Part shown: positions 37,028 to 45,800 of the stretch, piece after piece
Position numbering within the stretch: position 1 is the stretch's first letter
Layout of the letters: every line of letters starts with the position of its first letter
NCBI RefSeq assembly: GCF_014396385.1
Contig: NZ_CP060716.1
Coordinates: 2,108,001-2,172,000, forward strand
DNA: 64,000 bases
Source: Leucobacter denitrificans
GTDB taxonomy: Bacteria > Actinomycetota > Actinomycetes > Actinomycetales > Microbacteriaceae
Direction: 5' to 3'
Position numbers and translations under genes: made by a program
Notes under the pieces: generated by a model
What the model saw: only the letters and a program-made list of their open reading frames with translations
What the model was told of the DNA's origin: nothing
The model's database searches: none

Positions 37028-38344
37028 GTGACTGCAAGTAATGAACGCTCAGAAATTCTCGCAGCTCAGCGCAACGACGACAGTTTCTCTACGCTTTTCG
37101 AGGAACTGGAGTGGCGCGGGCTCGTGCACGTGTCGACAGACGCAGAAGCGCTGTCGAATCTGCTCGAGGGTGAGTCGTTCACGTACTATTGCGGCTTCGA
37201 TCCGACCGCACCCAGCCTGCACCTTGGTAATCTCGTGCAGCTGCTGCTGTTGCGTCGCATCCAGCTCAAGGGTCACAAGCCGCTCGGGCTCGTCGGTGGA
37301 TCTACGGGGCTCATCGGCGACCCACGACCAACCGCAGAGCGCACACTCAACAGTCGCGAGACCGTTGCCGAGTGGGTCGGCAAGTTGCAAGCGCAGGTGA
37401 CGCGCTTTCTCTCGACCGAGGGCGAGAATTCCGTGCGGATCGTGAACAATCTCGACTGGACGGCACCGCTTTCGGCGATCGACTTTCTGCGCGAGGTAGG
37501 CAAGCATTTTCGCGTGGGCACTATGCTCAAGAAGGATGCGGTGGCGGCTCGCCTGAACTCAGACGAGGGCATCAGCTACACCGAGTTCAGCTACCAGATT
37601 CTGCAGGGATTCGACTTCCTTGAGCTCTACCGCCAGTACGACTGCAAGCTGCAGTCAGGCGGCAGCGATCAGTGGGGCAACCTTACGAGTGGTACAGATC
37701 TCATTCGCAAGGTCGAAGGTGTCTCCGCGCACGCGATTGGTACACCGCTCATCACGAACTCTGATGGAACCAAGTTTGGAAAGAGCGAGGGTAACGCGAT
37801 CTGGCTCGATGCCGAGATGTGCTCACCGTACGCGTTCTACCAGTTCTGGCTCAATCAGGCCGACGCCGATGTTATTGATCGTCTCAAGGTGTTTACCTTC
37901 ATGTCTCGGGCTGAGATTGAAGACTACGCGCGCCAGGTAGAGGAAGAGCCATTCCGTCGCGCCGCGCAAAAGCGTCTTGCGCTCGAAGTGACGACACTTG
38001 TGCACGGAGCCGCAGCTACTCAGGGAGCGATTGATGCCTCGGCCGCTCTCTTCGGCCAGGGCGAACTCTCGGGCCTAGATGCGGCGACACTTGCGGCCGC
38101 GCTCTCGGAGCTTCCGACCGCGACAGGCGCGGAAGGGTCGAGTGTTGCACAACTGCTCGTTGATACTGAGCTCGTAAAGGGACTCGGCGAGGCGCGTCGT
38201 GCGATTGCTCAGGGTGGCGTCTACGTGAACAACGCGAAGGTTGAAGCAGACGATGCGGTGCTTGCGGCGGGCGACCTGCTGCACGGCCGATACGCCGTAC
38301 TTCGTCGTGGCAAGAAGACGCTTGCGGGAGTTGTCGCAGCGTAG
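37028..38344 (+). CDS. tyrS: Tyrosyl-tRNA synthetase
   Basis: 438 aa class I synthetase. The HIGH motif appears as LHLGNL, and the KMSKS loop as KFGKSEGNAIWL. YCGFDPTAPSLHLG, GGSDQWGNLTSG and a C-terminal S4 RNA-binding domain (GLGEARRAIAQGGVYVNNAKV) are visible. The start GTG 37028 rests on the -10 box; the longer open frame from 36959 has no supporting signal. Confidence 0.95.
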   Translation: MTASNERSEILAAQRNDDSFSTLFEELEWRGLVHVSTDAEALSNLLEGESFTYYCGFDPTAPSLHLGNLVQLLLLRRIQLKGHKPLGLVGGSTGLIGDPRPTAERTLNSRETVAEWVGKLQAQVTRFLSTEGENSVRIVNNLDWTAPLSAIDFLREVGKHFRVGTMLKKDAVAARLNSDEGISYTEFSYQILQGFDFLELYRQYDCKLQSGGSDQWGNLTSGTDLIRKVEGVSAHAIGTPLITNSDGTKFGKSEGNAIWLDAEMCSPYAFYQFWLNQADADVIDRLKVFTFMSRAEIEDYARQVEEEPFRRAAQKRLALEVTTLVHGAAATQGAIDASAALFGQGELSGLDAATLAAALSELPTATGAEGSSVAQLLVDTELVKGLGEARRAIAQGGVYVNNAKVEADDAVLAAGDLLHGRYAVLRRGKKTLAGVVAA

Positions 38345-38356
38345 TTCGTGCTCTGG

Positions 38357-38510
38357 TTATCCACAGCCATCGTTGAAGCGATTTGTTGGCTGGGTGTGTG
38401 ACCTGTTAACGTCGGGTCATCATCGCGATTGACGGTGATGCGTTTCTAAATAATATGGCGCGTACCAGGGGCTCTGCGTAGAACTGAAGGGAGCCCCCGT
38501 GGCGAATATT
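38357..38510 (+). repeat. Duplicated promoter block, copy A (T7SS-like locus)
   Basis: About 85% identical, by eye, to 42235-42387 over its 3' 110 bases. It starts with TTATCCACAG (38357-38366; the first nine bases are a consensus DnaA box), then CTGTTAACGTCGGG, an inverted repeat CATCATCG/CGGTGATG, -35 TTGACG (38429-38434), 16 bases, -10 TAATAT (38451-38456), a GGGGCTCTGCGTA leader and a ribosome site before GTG 38499. Confidence 0.8.
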
Positions 38511-38573
38511 GCTGTTTTCTTTTTAGAACCTCAGGTGTTTCTGACGCCGTCTCTCGTTACCAAGAGCAAGTAG
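38499..38573 (+). pseudogene. Vestigial esx-like start or 24-aa peptide
   Basis: GTG 38499 with a GGGAG site upstream encodes a 24-residue peptide starting VANIAV; the intact WXG100 gene behind copy B starts VANISV. After six codons the similarity ends and a TAG is met at 38571. Either the remnant of a lost esx gene or a leader peptide. From 38574 to 38648 there is only a small hairpin (38617-38631, ACAGGC/GCCTGT). Confidence 0.5.
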
Positions 38574-38648
38574 CGGTGCGGGGCAACTTAGCCCAGAACT
38601 CTGATTGCAATCACCGACAGGCTAAGCCTGTGAGTGGGGTGACCCACA

Positions 38649-38945
38649 ATGGTTGATTTGCGATTGCGTTCTGATGGCCTAAATGAGGCTGCCGTATTAT
38701 CTTCCCGCGCCCGCGGGTTGGCGAGTGAAGCCCACTCACGAATTCTGCCCATGGAGCACGCGGATACCTATACCGCAGCAAACGATGCGATAGCCGCATT
38801 TATGAGTTCTGTGAAACTCAGCATCGCGGTATTAGAAGGTGCCGCTAGTTCTGCGGAGGAATCGATACGGGGCGTGAAACAAGCGGCCGCAGATCTCGAC
38901 GACACACTCATGCGTGGTGTGATACCCACGAGCACGGAGGTGTGA
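38649..38945 (+). CDS. Small helical protein, T7SS target-like
   Basis: 98 aa, no signal peptide, no Cys, mostly helical, with Ala/Ser-rich segments (SRARGLASEAHSRI, then AANDAIAAFMSSVKLSIAVLEGAA and EESIRGVKQAAADLDDTL). Size and layout resemble EspC/WXG100-like partner proteins coded just before large T7SS substrates, but I find no WXG motif, so the family is not certain. The stop overlaps the next gene's GTG by four bases (GTGA), implying equimolar synthesis and a likely complex with the large protein. Confidence 0.6.
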   Translation: MVDLRLRSDGLNEAAVLSSRARGLASEAHSRILPMEHADTYTAANDAIAAFMSSVKLSIAVLEGAASSAEESIRGVKQAAADLDDTLMRGVIPTSTEV

Positions 38946-40807
38946 CAGTGCCAGTCGCAATGCCTCCAATAGAGCTCGTGCTTCCCGAGCGATCCCCGGT
39001 AGTTGGTTCACCTGATGAAGCTTCGGCAGCCGCAACTGTTCTGCGAGGACTCTCAAGTGAATTTGTTCAATTTTCTGTGTTTGCAGCAAGCGCGATGCAC
39101 GGCCTGCAGTCGTCGAGTGGAATGAGTATTACCAAGGCGCGTACTCAAATCGACATGCGGCTTATCTCGGGGGCGCGTGAACTCCAACAATCGCTCAACT
39201 TCGGTGCGAATGCATTTGGTGAATACTCGATGGCTACCGAAGATATTCACCGGTCGGCAAACCGGGTGCTTCATCAGGTGCTCGAGGATCTCTCGGTGAT
39301 CGTGTCAGCATCTTCTCGAGTGGAGTTAGCTGCATATGGTCTTGGCCTGTCCCTCTCAGCTATCCCTTCGCGATGGGACGCTGCGCCAGCAATGTTGCCA
39401 CCCGCAGGCACTCTTTCGCTCTCGGTAACTGATCTTTCACCATCACAGTTGTACGCGCTCGGCCAGCATACGGAGCAGTGGACTTCGGCCTCGTTAGCTT
39501 GGTCTTCCGCACTCGGCCGTATTGAAGAGCAACGCCGATCTTGGAAGCGATTGATTGACGAGCGAGTGAGTGTTGAACAAGTGCTCGTGTCCAAACTTGA
39601 GCGAACTTCGCTCGGTGCACAGCTGCGGTCGTCGGGCGGAGGTGGATATCAACCTGCGGTTCTGAAAGCACTTTCGCATGCGATCCTGCCGCCGAATGAT
39701 CAAGCCTTCAATCCCTACATGCAAGCCATCCTCAGCGGAAAACTCACTGAGAAGGAGGTGGCAGCTCACTGGGCAACGATGGATCTGTCTCGCGCCGAAG
39801 TGTCACGGCTGCCGCTCGATATGCTCGCAACGCTTGCGCACACGAATGGTCTGCCTGCTTGGGCGCAAGACATTGCTTCGCGGAGAATCTTGAAACTCGC
39901 CATCAACAATCCCGAAGTTGCGTATGAGTTGATGGGTTTCTCGGGTAGCCATCTGAGCCTTGAGGACTTCACAGAGCAGACCAAAGCATTACTCGTCTCC
40001 CTCGTCGAAGCGAAGCTCATCGCGGATGATCTTCCCGGAGAATTCAAAGTGCAACTTATTGGATTTGGGAGTCACGATGGTGCGCTCACCGCCGGTATAT
40101 CGCTCGGTGATCTCGACAACGCCTCAAAAGTTGGAGTGAACGTTTCAGGGAAGGACTCGAACGTTGCGAGTTTTAGTAGCAGTTTGCATGGCTCAAACGA
40201 AGTATTGATAGCCGCGAGCAAGGTCGATCCTAATTCATCCTTCGCGATGGTCGCGTGGATTGGTTATCGCGCGCCAACAACGATCGGTGGTGCTCAGTCG
40301 ATGGAGTGTGCGGACTCGGGAAAAACACAGCTTGCGTCATTCATCGATGGATTTAGCGAAAGTCGTATTGCGCTGGATCGTCCAGTCGAACAATTCGCGG
40401 TGTTCGCACATTCCTACGGTTCGACGACGGCAGTTGAGGCCCTGAAAGAGACTAAGCATCCGATCGACTCGCTGGTCACATATGGGTCCGCAGGAATCAA
40501 AGACGGAACAACTGTCGAACAGATTCACACCGAGAACGTATTCGCGACGAGTGCAGATGGTGACGGTTATGCCTGGGGAGGCTTCGGTAACGACAAGAAG
40601 ACAGACCCACGTGACATCATCCCGGAGGAAAATGTGTTCTCCGCCGAGGGCGGTGAAGGTGAGAAGCGAACGACAGCACATGACATGTTTACAGAGGAGG
40701 GTTCCTTGGGCTGGACGAACTGGGGCGGCAAGGTCGGATACGAATCCAAAGGCACCAGTTCCGTCAATCAAATGGGTTATGTACTTGCAACAGGGGAATT
40801 GAAATGA
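38942..40807 (+). CDS. Large protein with C-terminal DUF1023 alpha/beta-hydrolase, candidate T7SS effector
   Basis: 621 aa, start GTG 38942 (or GTG 38948). No signal peptide. Residues ~1-240 are helical and WXG/LXG-like (LSSEFVQFSVFAASAMHG, ARELQQSLNFG, LGRIEEQRRSWKRLIDERVSVEQVL). The C-terminal part has the DUF1023 (PF06259) strip: FAVFAHSYGSTTAVEAL with the nucleophile Ser at ~491 in an A-H-S-Y-G elbow, followed by SLVTYGSAGI. The family is a lipase/esterase-like hydrolase common in actinobacterial T7SS loci. The catalytic Asp and His are probably in the last 130 residues. Role as an exported toxin is inference from the neighbours: a small partner upstream and two lipoproteins downstream. 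Confidence 0.7.
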   Translation: MTVPVAMPPIELVLPERSPVVGSPDEASAAATVLRGLSSEFVQFSVFAASAMHGLQSSSGMSITKARTQIDMRLISGARELQQSLNFGANAFGEYSMATEDIHRSANRVLHQVLEDLSVIVSASSRVELAAYGLGLSLSAIPSRWDAAPAMLPPAGTLSLSVTDLSPSQLYALGQHTEQWTSASLAWSSALGRIEEQRRSWKRLIDERVSVEQVLVSKLERTSLGAQLRSSGGGGYQPAVLKALSHAILPPNDQAFNPYMQAILSGKLTEKEVAAHWATMDLSRAEVSRLPLDMLATLAHTNGLPAWAQDIASRRILKLAINNPEVAYELMGFSGSHLSLEDFTEQTKALLVSLVEAKLIADDLPGEFKVQLIGFGSHDGALTAGISLGDLDNASKVGVNVSGKDSNVASFSSSLHGSNEVLIAASKVDPNSSFAMVAWIGYRAPTTIGGAQSMECADSGKTQLASFIDGFSESRIALDRPVEQFAVFAHSYGSTTAVEALKETKHPIDSLVTYGSAGIKDGTTVEQIHTENVFATSADGDGYAWGGFGNDKKTDPRDIIPEENVFSAEGGEGEKRTTAHDMFTEEGSLGWTNWGGKVGYESKGTSSVNQMGYVLATGELK

Positions 40808-41514
40808 AACGAGAGTATGGTCGTGCAGTGTTCCGCGCGGCAGTGATTGTGAGTGTGTTGGTCATAACCATTGGGCTAGCTGCGTGTGCCGAGGAGGTTG
40901 AAGTGAAAATGGGTGTTACTGATGCTGGGAGACTGACGCGTGGCGAGGTTGAGGAAATGTCGCTTCATGAGCAGTTTGATCTGTTCGGTGAACGGCGAGC
41001 CCGAGCTGAACAATTGATTACCGATGTTCAACTACAGGTGAGCTCAGGAGAGTGGTTCTGGGGTAGTGGATTGACCCTCCCACACACGGGTTCGACTGCG
41101 CGAAATGGACTTCCGGGGGCGAATGGTGAGAATTCGTACCATTTCTCGATCGCGCGCATGATCCAACCTCAAGGGGCAGTGGGGGCGCGTGACGATATTG
41201 ATCCGGTTGTTTCATATTTCAAATCCCAAGGCTGGGAGGTCTCCTTCAACGAAGTCAGAGAGAACTTTTATGAGGCGCTAGCGGACACTGGCGACGGGTA
41301 TGTGCTCGAATACGTGGTGCGTCCCACAGGAAATTACAGCCTAGAAGTGTCTTCCTATTTATTCTGGGGCGACTACAAGGGGTTGTTACACGCGATTGCT
41401 GATCGTGTTCCGGATGAAAAACTTGGTATCAAAAAGTCTTTGCCGGGCATATTTATTCCATTCCCGGAATGGAGTGATCCGGTAGTCGAATACGACCCTT
41501 TCGCTGACCTTTGA
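40804..41514 (+). CDS. Lipoprotein 1, candidate immunity protein
   Basis: 236 aa. Signal peptide with lipobox GLAAC (Cys28). The mature part is not recognised. It is a close paralogue of the next gene: both share LTRGEVEEMSLHEQFDLFGER, an xGENSYxxSxAR strip, YLFWGDYxGLLxAIADRVPDEKLG and a PFADL/PYADL end. It overlaps the effector stop by four bases. An outer-face lipoprotein coded right after a secreted hydrolase fits an immunity role, but an envelope accessory role is also possible. Confidence 0.6.
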   Translation: MKREYGRAVFRAAVIVSVLVITIGLAACAEEVEVKMGVTDAGRLTRGEVEEMSLHEQFDLFGERRARAEQLITDVQLQVSSGEWFWGSGLTLPHTGSTARNGLPGANGENSYHFSIARMIQPQGAVGARDDIDPVVSYFKSQGWEVSFNEVRENFYEALADTGDGYVLEYVVRPTGNYSLEVSSYLFWGDYKGLLHAIADRVPDEKLGIKKSLPGIFIPFPEWSDPVVEYDPFADL

Positions 41515-42218
41515 TGATGCACATACGTTGGCTGGTTCGTGTCGTCGTGTTGCTTGGCGCTGCCATGGTTGCCCTCGGGATGGCTGCATGTGCTGAGAAG
41601 GTCGATGTGAAGATGAGTGTGGCTGATGCCGGAGGGTTGACTCGTGGCGAGGTTGAGGAGATGTCGCTTCATGAACAGTTTGATTTGTTTGGTGAGCGGC
41701 AGGCTCGAATTGAGCAATTACTCACAGAGGCTCAGCTTCAAGTCAGTTCCGAATCGTGGACGTGGAGCGGACAGATGCTGATTCCTTCTTCGGGCCAAAC
41801 TGCACTAAATCAACTTCCTGGAGCAACCGCAGAAAACTCCTACTACCTGTCTATGGCACGATATATTCACGTTCCCGGGGCGACCGGTGGTCGTGAAGAT
41901 ATCGAACCGATCATTGACTACTTCGAGTCCCAGGGCTGGGATGTTTCCCTGAATGAGGTAAGCACAGACCACTTGATTGCGCGAGCAGACACCGGAGATG
42001 GCTACATGCTGGAGTACTGGGTGCAGGCTAGCGGGCAGTACAACATGATTGCGCGAAGCTACCTGTTCTGGGGCGACTACAGGGGGTTGTTGTATGCGAT
42101 TGCCGACCGAGTACCCGACGAGAAGCTCGGTGTTTCGGAGTCTGTGCCGGGCGTATTTACTCCATTCCCAAAATGGAGCGACCCGGTAATCGAAGACGAT
42201 CCTTACGCTGACCTCTGA
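41514..42218 (+). CDS. Lipoprotein 2, tandem paralogue of lipoprotein 1
   Basis: 234 aa from ATG 41514 (TGATG overlap with lipoprotein 1; ATG 41517 is also possible). Lipobox MAAC (Cys26, or 25 with the later start). Same domain as lipoprotein 1, diverged throughout (for example GENSYHFSIARMI versus AENSYYLSMARYI). A tandem duplication that then diverged, typical of immunity gene arrays. It ends 16 bases before promoter block B. Confidence 0.6.
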   Translation: MMHIRWLVRVVVLLGAAMVALGMAACAEKVDVKMSVADAGGLTRGEVEEMSLHEQFDLFGERQARIEQLLTEAQLQVSSESWTWSGQMLIPSSGQTALNQLPGATAENSYYLSMARYIHVPGATGGREDIEPIIDYFESQGWDVSLNEVSTDHLIARADTGDGYMLEYWVQASGQYNMIARSYLFWGDYRGLLYAIADRVPDEKLGVSESVPGVFTPFPKWSDPVIEDDPYADL

Positions 42219-42234
42219 TATGCCGTTTGTCAAG

Positions 42235-42387
42235 TTATCCACAGCATCAAAATAGGGATTTGAGGTGTCGGTGGAGGAACTGTTAACGTCGGGACATCAT
42301 CGGATTTCCGGTGATGAATTACTGAATAATATGGCGCGTACCAGGGGCTCTGCGTATTACTGAAAGGAGCCCTTCGTGGCGAATATT
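42235..42387 (+). repeat. Duplicated promoter block, copy B (drives the WXG100 gene)
   Basis: Same order as copy A: TTATCCACAG (42235-42244), CTGTTAACGTCGGG, inverted repeat CATCATCGG/CCGGTGATG, -35-like TTTCCG (42305-42310), 16 bases, -10 TAATAT (42327-42332), GGCGCGTACCAGGGGCTCTG leader, then AAAGGAG before GTG 42376. Confidence 0.8.
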
Positions 42388-42669
42388 TCTGTTTCATATG
42401 GTGAGATCGAGCAGTCGGCGACACAGCTCGGGGTAGGGCGTGACGAGATCACGCAGAAGCTGCAGGCGATGCAGGCGCAGATCGGCAACCTGGTGTCTTC
42501 CGGTTTCGTGACCGATCAAGCTTCAGGCAAGTTCAACGCAGCGTTCCAGGAGTACACGACGAACGCGAACGCTGTCGTTGCGAAGCTGACTGAGATTCAG
42601 AGCTTCCTCACGCAGACTGCCTCGGCGATGCGCGACATGGACTCTCAGCTCGCAGCCAAGATTAGCTAA
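42376..42669 (+). CDS. WXG100-family (Esx-like) secreted protein
   Basis: 97 aa, helix-turn-helix hairpin of the Esx type. The turn reads NLVSSGFVTDQASGKFNAAFQEY: the Trp of WxG is replaced (S-S-G-F), but the ASxxFxxxYxxF-like strip typical of actinobacterial WXG100 proteins is there. Esx proteins leave through a T7SS, usually as dimers bound by the EssC/EccC ATPase, which is the next gene. Promoter block B lies right upstream and three hairpins lie right downstream. Confidence 0.85.
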   Translation: MANISVSYGEIEQSATQLGVGRDEITQKLQAMQAQIGNLVSSGFVTDQASGKFNAAFQEYTTNANAVVAKLTEIQSFLTQTASAMRDMDSQLAAKIS

Positions 42670-42688
42670 TCGTTTGAACCACTGATCT

Positions 42689-42775
42689 GAGCACGCCCTG
42701 TGCTCGGGAGCTTCTGAGAAGCTGCGGCGCACGGTGGTCCGTCGGCTAGACACGAATAGTACTTAGCTGACGGAC
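42689..42775 (+). terminator. Three consecutive hairpins between the WXG100 and ATPase genes
   Basis: GAGCAC/GTGCTC (42689-42705), AGCTTCT/AGAAGCT (42709-42723) and a 12-bp stem with one mismatch (42737-42748 with 42764-42775). They probably lower transcription into the long ATPase gene so that the small secreted protein is made in excess. Confidence 0.6.
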
Positions 42776-42840
42776 CCGTGCTGCTGTGCTTTGCTTCGAA
42801 ATGAGACTCGGAAGCTTCCCAACTCGATCCAGGTAATTCA

Positions 42841-45800
42841 ATGAAGCTCAGAGTGACTTTAGCTCTGCCACAAGAACAGCATCATGACATTACGGTGTCT
42901 TGTGACGTCACTGTTTCCGTGGCCGACACAGCGCGATCCCTTATCCGTGCGGGGGTTACGGGTGATGCTCAAATCGAAGAGATCGCTTCGCGTCGCCTTG
43001 CTCCGGTGACGCTGCAAGGGCGTGCACATTTTGATTCGCCTCCTATGCTTCTCGACCCAGACTCACCGATTGGAGAATCGGGGCTCCAATCGGGATGGAT
43101 CATAGAGCCAGTGCTTGAATTTGGGGCACGGAGTTCGCGCTCCAGACTCGTCGAAGTTGCCGGTAACGTCGAAGTGCTTTCTGGCAAGCACGCCGGAGTC
43201 TCATACAGCCTTATCGCGGGAGTGAACCTTATTGGGCGCGACGATGCAAGCCGAATTCAACTCAGTGATAGCTGTGTATCTCGACGTCATGTAGCGATAG
43301 AAATCGGTGCCGAAATTGTGCTCCATGACATGGGATCGGCGAACGGGACGCTAGTTCAGGGTGAAGCAGTAGCCGCAGCGCGGATCGATCGGCCGTGCAT
43401 TGTCTCTCTGGGTGATGTAGACCTGCGAGTGACACCCGGGCCACCTGCCGCCCATAGTCAGACGCGCTCTCACAAAGTCATGCACACCAGGGTTCCAAGG
43501 GTGGCGTCGAGCTTCACGACAAGTACGCGAGAGCTTCCCTCGCCACCGGCTGCTGCTGCACCTAACAGAATTCCGGTTCTCGCAATGCTCGCCCCGATGC
43601 TGCTCGGAGGGGCGATGTTCGCGATCACGCAATCACCCATGAGCCTCATGATGGTGGCATTCTCGCCACTCATGATGATTGGCTCGTGGCTTGATAACAC
43701 CTTGGGTAGGAAACGAAAACTGCGTAAAGAGCTCAAACGCTTCGAAGAAAGCATGGCTATCGAACGTGAACAACTTGCCGCGCTAAAAATGCAGGAGGTC
43801 ACCCTGCGCGACCGAGAAACACCAACGATGGCAGAAATTGGTGCGGCGATACGTGAGCGTGGCAGCCTGCTCTGGACTCGCAGACCAGAACACAGTGCAT
43901 TTCTCCAAGTTCGTTTCGGCGAGGGAACACTCCCAAGTCGCACCGAAGTGACGCTTCCACCTCGCGGTGAAACCGCACGTGAGCAGTGGGATCTGCTGAA
44001 TAGTTTCGTAGCTGAGTTCGGCCATGTCGAACCGGTGCCTGTGCTGGAGCAGTTCGATCGATGCGGATCCGTTGGCATCACTGGGGAGCAAGAACTTGTA
44101 GAAGGTATGGCAAGATCGCTTATTCTTCAACTCGCTGGGCTTCATTCGCCAGCCGAGTTGGCAATTGCCTGTTTCGGCAGTCCGATGCACGTTCCGGGGT
44201 GGGCCTGGTTAAAGTGGTTGCCCCATACTGATGCGGTCTCAAGTCCGATCTCAGCGTGGCAACTGACTGACGATTCATCGAGTTCAATGGCGCTTCTTGT
44301 TGCACTCGAAGGCCTTCTTGAGCAGAGGTTATCTCAGGCAAGCGGCGGGCGAAAAGTTCGCTCGCACCTAGGCGAGGAAACGCGCAATGATGAAGCACAA
44401 GGTGAAGCGGTGACTAATCTGCCGGTGCTCCCTTCCGTGATTATCGTCATACTCGAAGACGAGCTTGTGGATCAGTCGAGACTCATTGCATTGGCCGAGC
44501 ACGGACCAGACGTTGGGATCCACTGCGTATGGGTTGCTCCTGATCACAAGAAAGTTCCTGGCGCATGCCGAACCTATCTTGAACTTTGGCAAGGACAGGG
44601 GCGCGTCAACTTCGTGAGAACTGGAACCACAGTTCCATTGCGTTACTTGTCACTGATGGATTCAACAGAAGCATTTGCGCTCGCCCGCAGTTTGGCGCCG
44701 GTCGAAGATACAAGCACCCGAGTGCTCGACGAGACCGATTTGCCTAAATCTGTACACCTGCGCGAATTGCATCAAACCGATCTGGTCGGGGGAGCGCAGC
44801 CCATTCTGCGTGCGTGGGAAGCATCGGGCTCCCTCATGTCGAACTGGGTTCCCGGCTACGAACGGGAGCCAGTCTCACTCCTTGCGGTTGTCGGACAAGG
44901 TGTTGACGGTCCAGCAACGGTTGACTTACGCACCCATGGGCCACATGCTCTCGTAGGCGGAACGACGGGAGCAGGCAAGTCAGAGTTTTTGCAGACTTGG
45001 ATCATGAGCATGGCTGCTCGTCTAAGTCCCGAGCGACTAAATTTCTTACTCGTTGACTACAAGGGTGGCGCCGCATTCGCAGAGTGTACTGATCTTCCAC
45101 ACACGGTCGGTCTCGTCACTGACTTGAATTCGCACCTGGTGAAACGCGCGCTCACTTCGTTGCGTGCCGAACTGCACTATCGAGAAGAACTGCTCGCAAA
45201 CCACGGCGCAAAAGATCTCATCACTATGGAACGACGGTCGGACTCAGCGGCGCCACCAGTGCTCGTCATTGTCATTGATGAGTTTGCGGCCCTTGCGAAT
45301 GAGGTTCCTGAGTTTGTTGACGGGGTGATCGATATTGCGCAGCGCGGGCGTTCGCTCGGGTTGCACCTCATCATGGCAACGCAACGCCCTGCGGGCGTCA
45401 TCAAAGATAATCTCAGAGCCAATACCAATTTGCGCGTTGCCTTGCGCATGGCGGATGAAGCAGACAGTAGCGACGTCATTGGGGTGACCGATGCGGCGTT
45501 CTTTAGTGCTGAGACCCCCGGGCGCGGGTCGATAAAGATTGGCCCGGACAAAATAAGTCACTTCCAAACCGGATACCTCGGGGGCCGTGCTGCATACACG
45601 AATTTTGAGGCTCAACTTGAGATACGTTCACTTAATTTCACAGAGGGTGAAGCTTGGGCGATCCCGCCAGAAGATCGCAAAGCACAGCGAAAGCAGGCTG
45701 TTCCGCGGGATATCGAGCAGTTGCGCGACGGAATTATCGAAGCAGCAAACCTATTGCATCTCACCGCCCCGCGAAGGCCCTGGCTGGATTCATTGCCAAA

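Noticed and set aside
38357..42244. DnaA-box-like 9-mers as a replication origin
   Set aside because: Only two boxes, 3.9 kb apart, each at the same place in a promoter block; no dnaA, dnaN or AT-rich unwinding region nearby.
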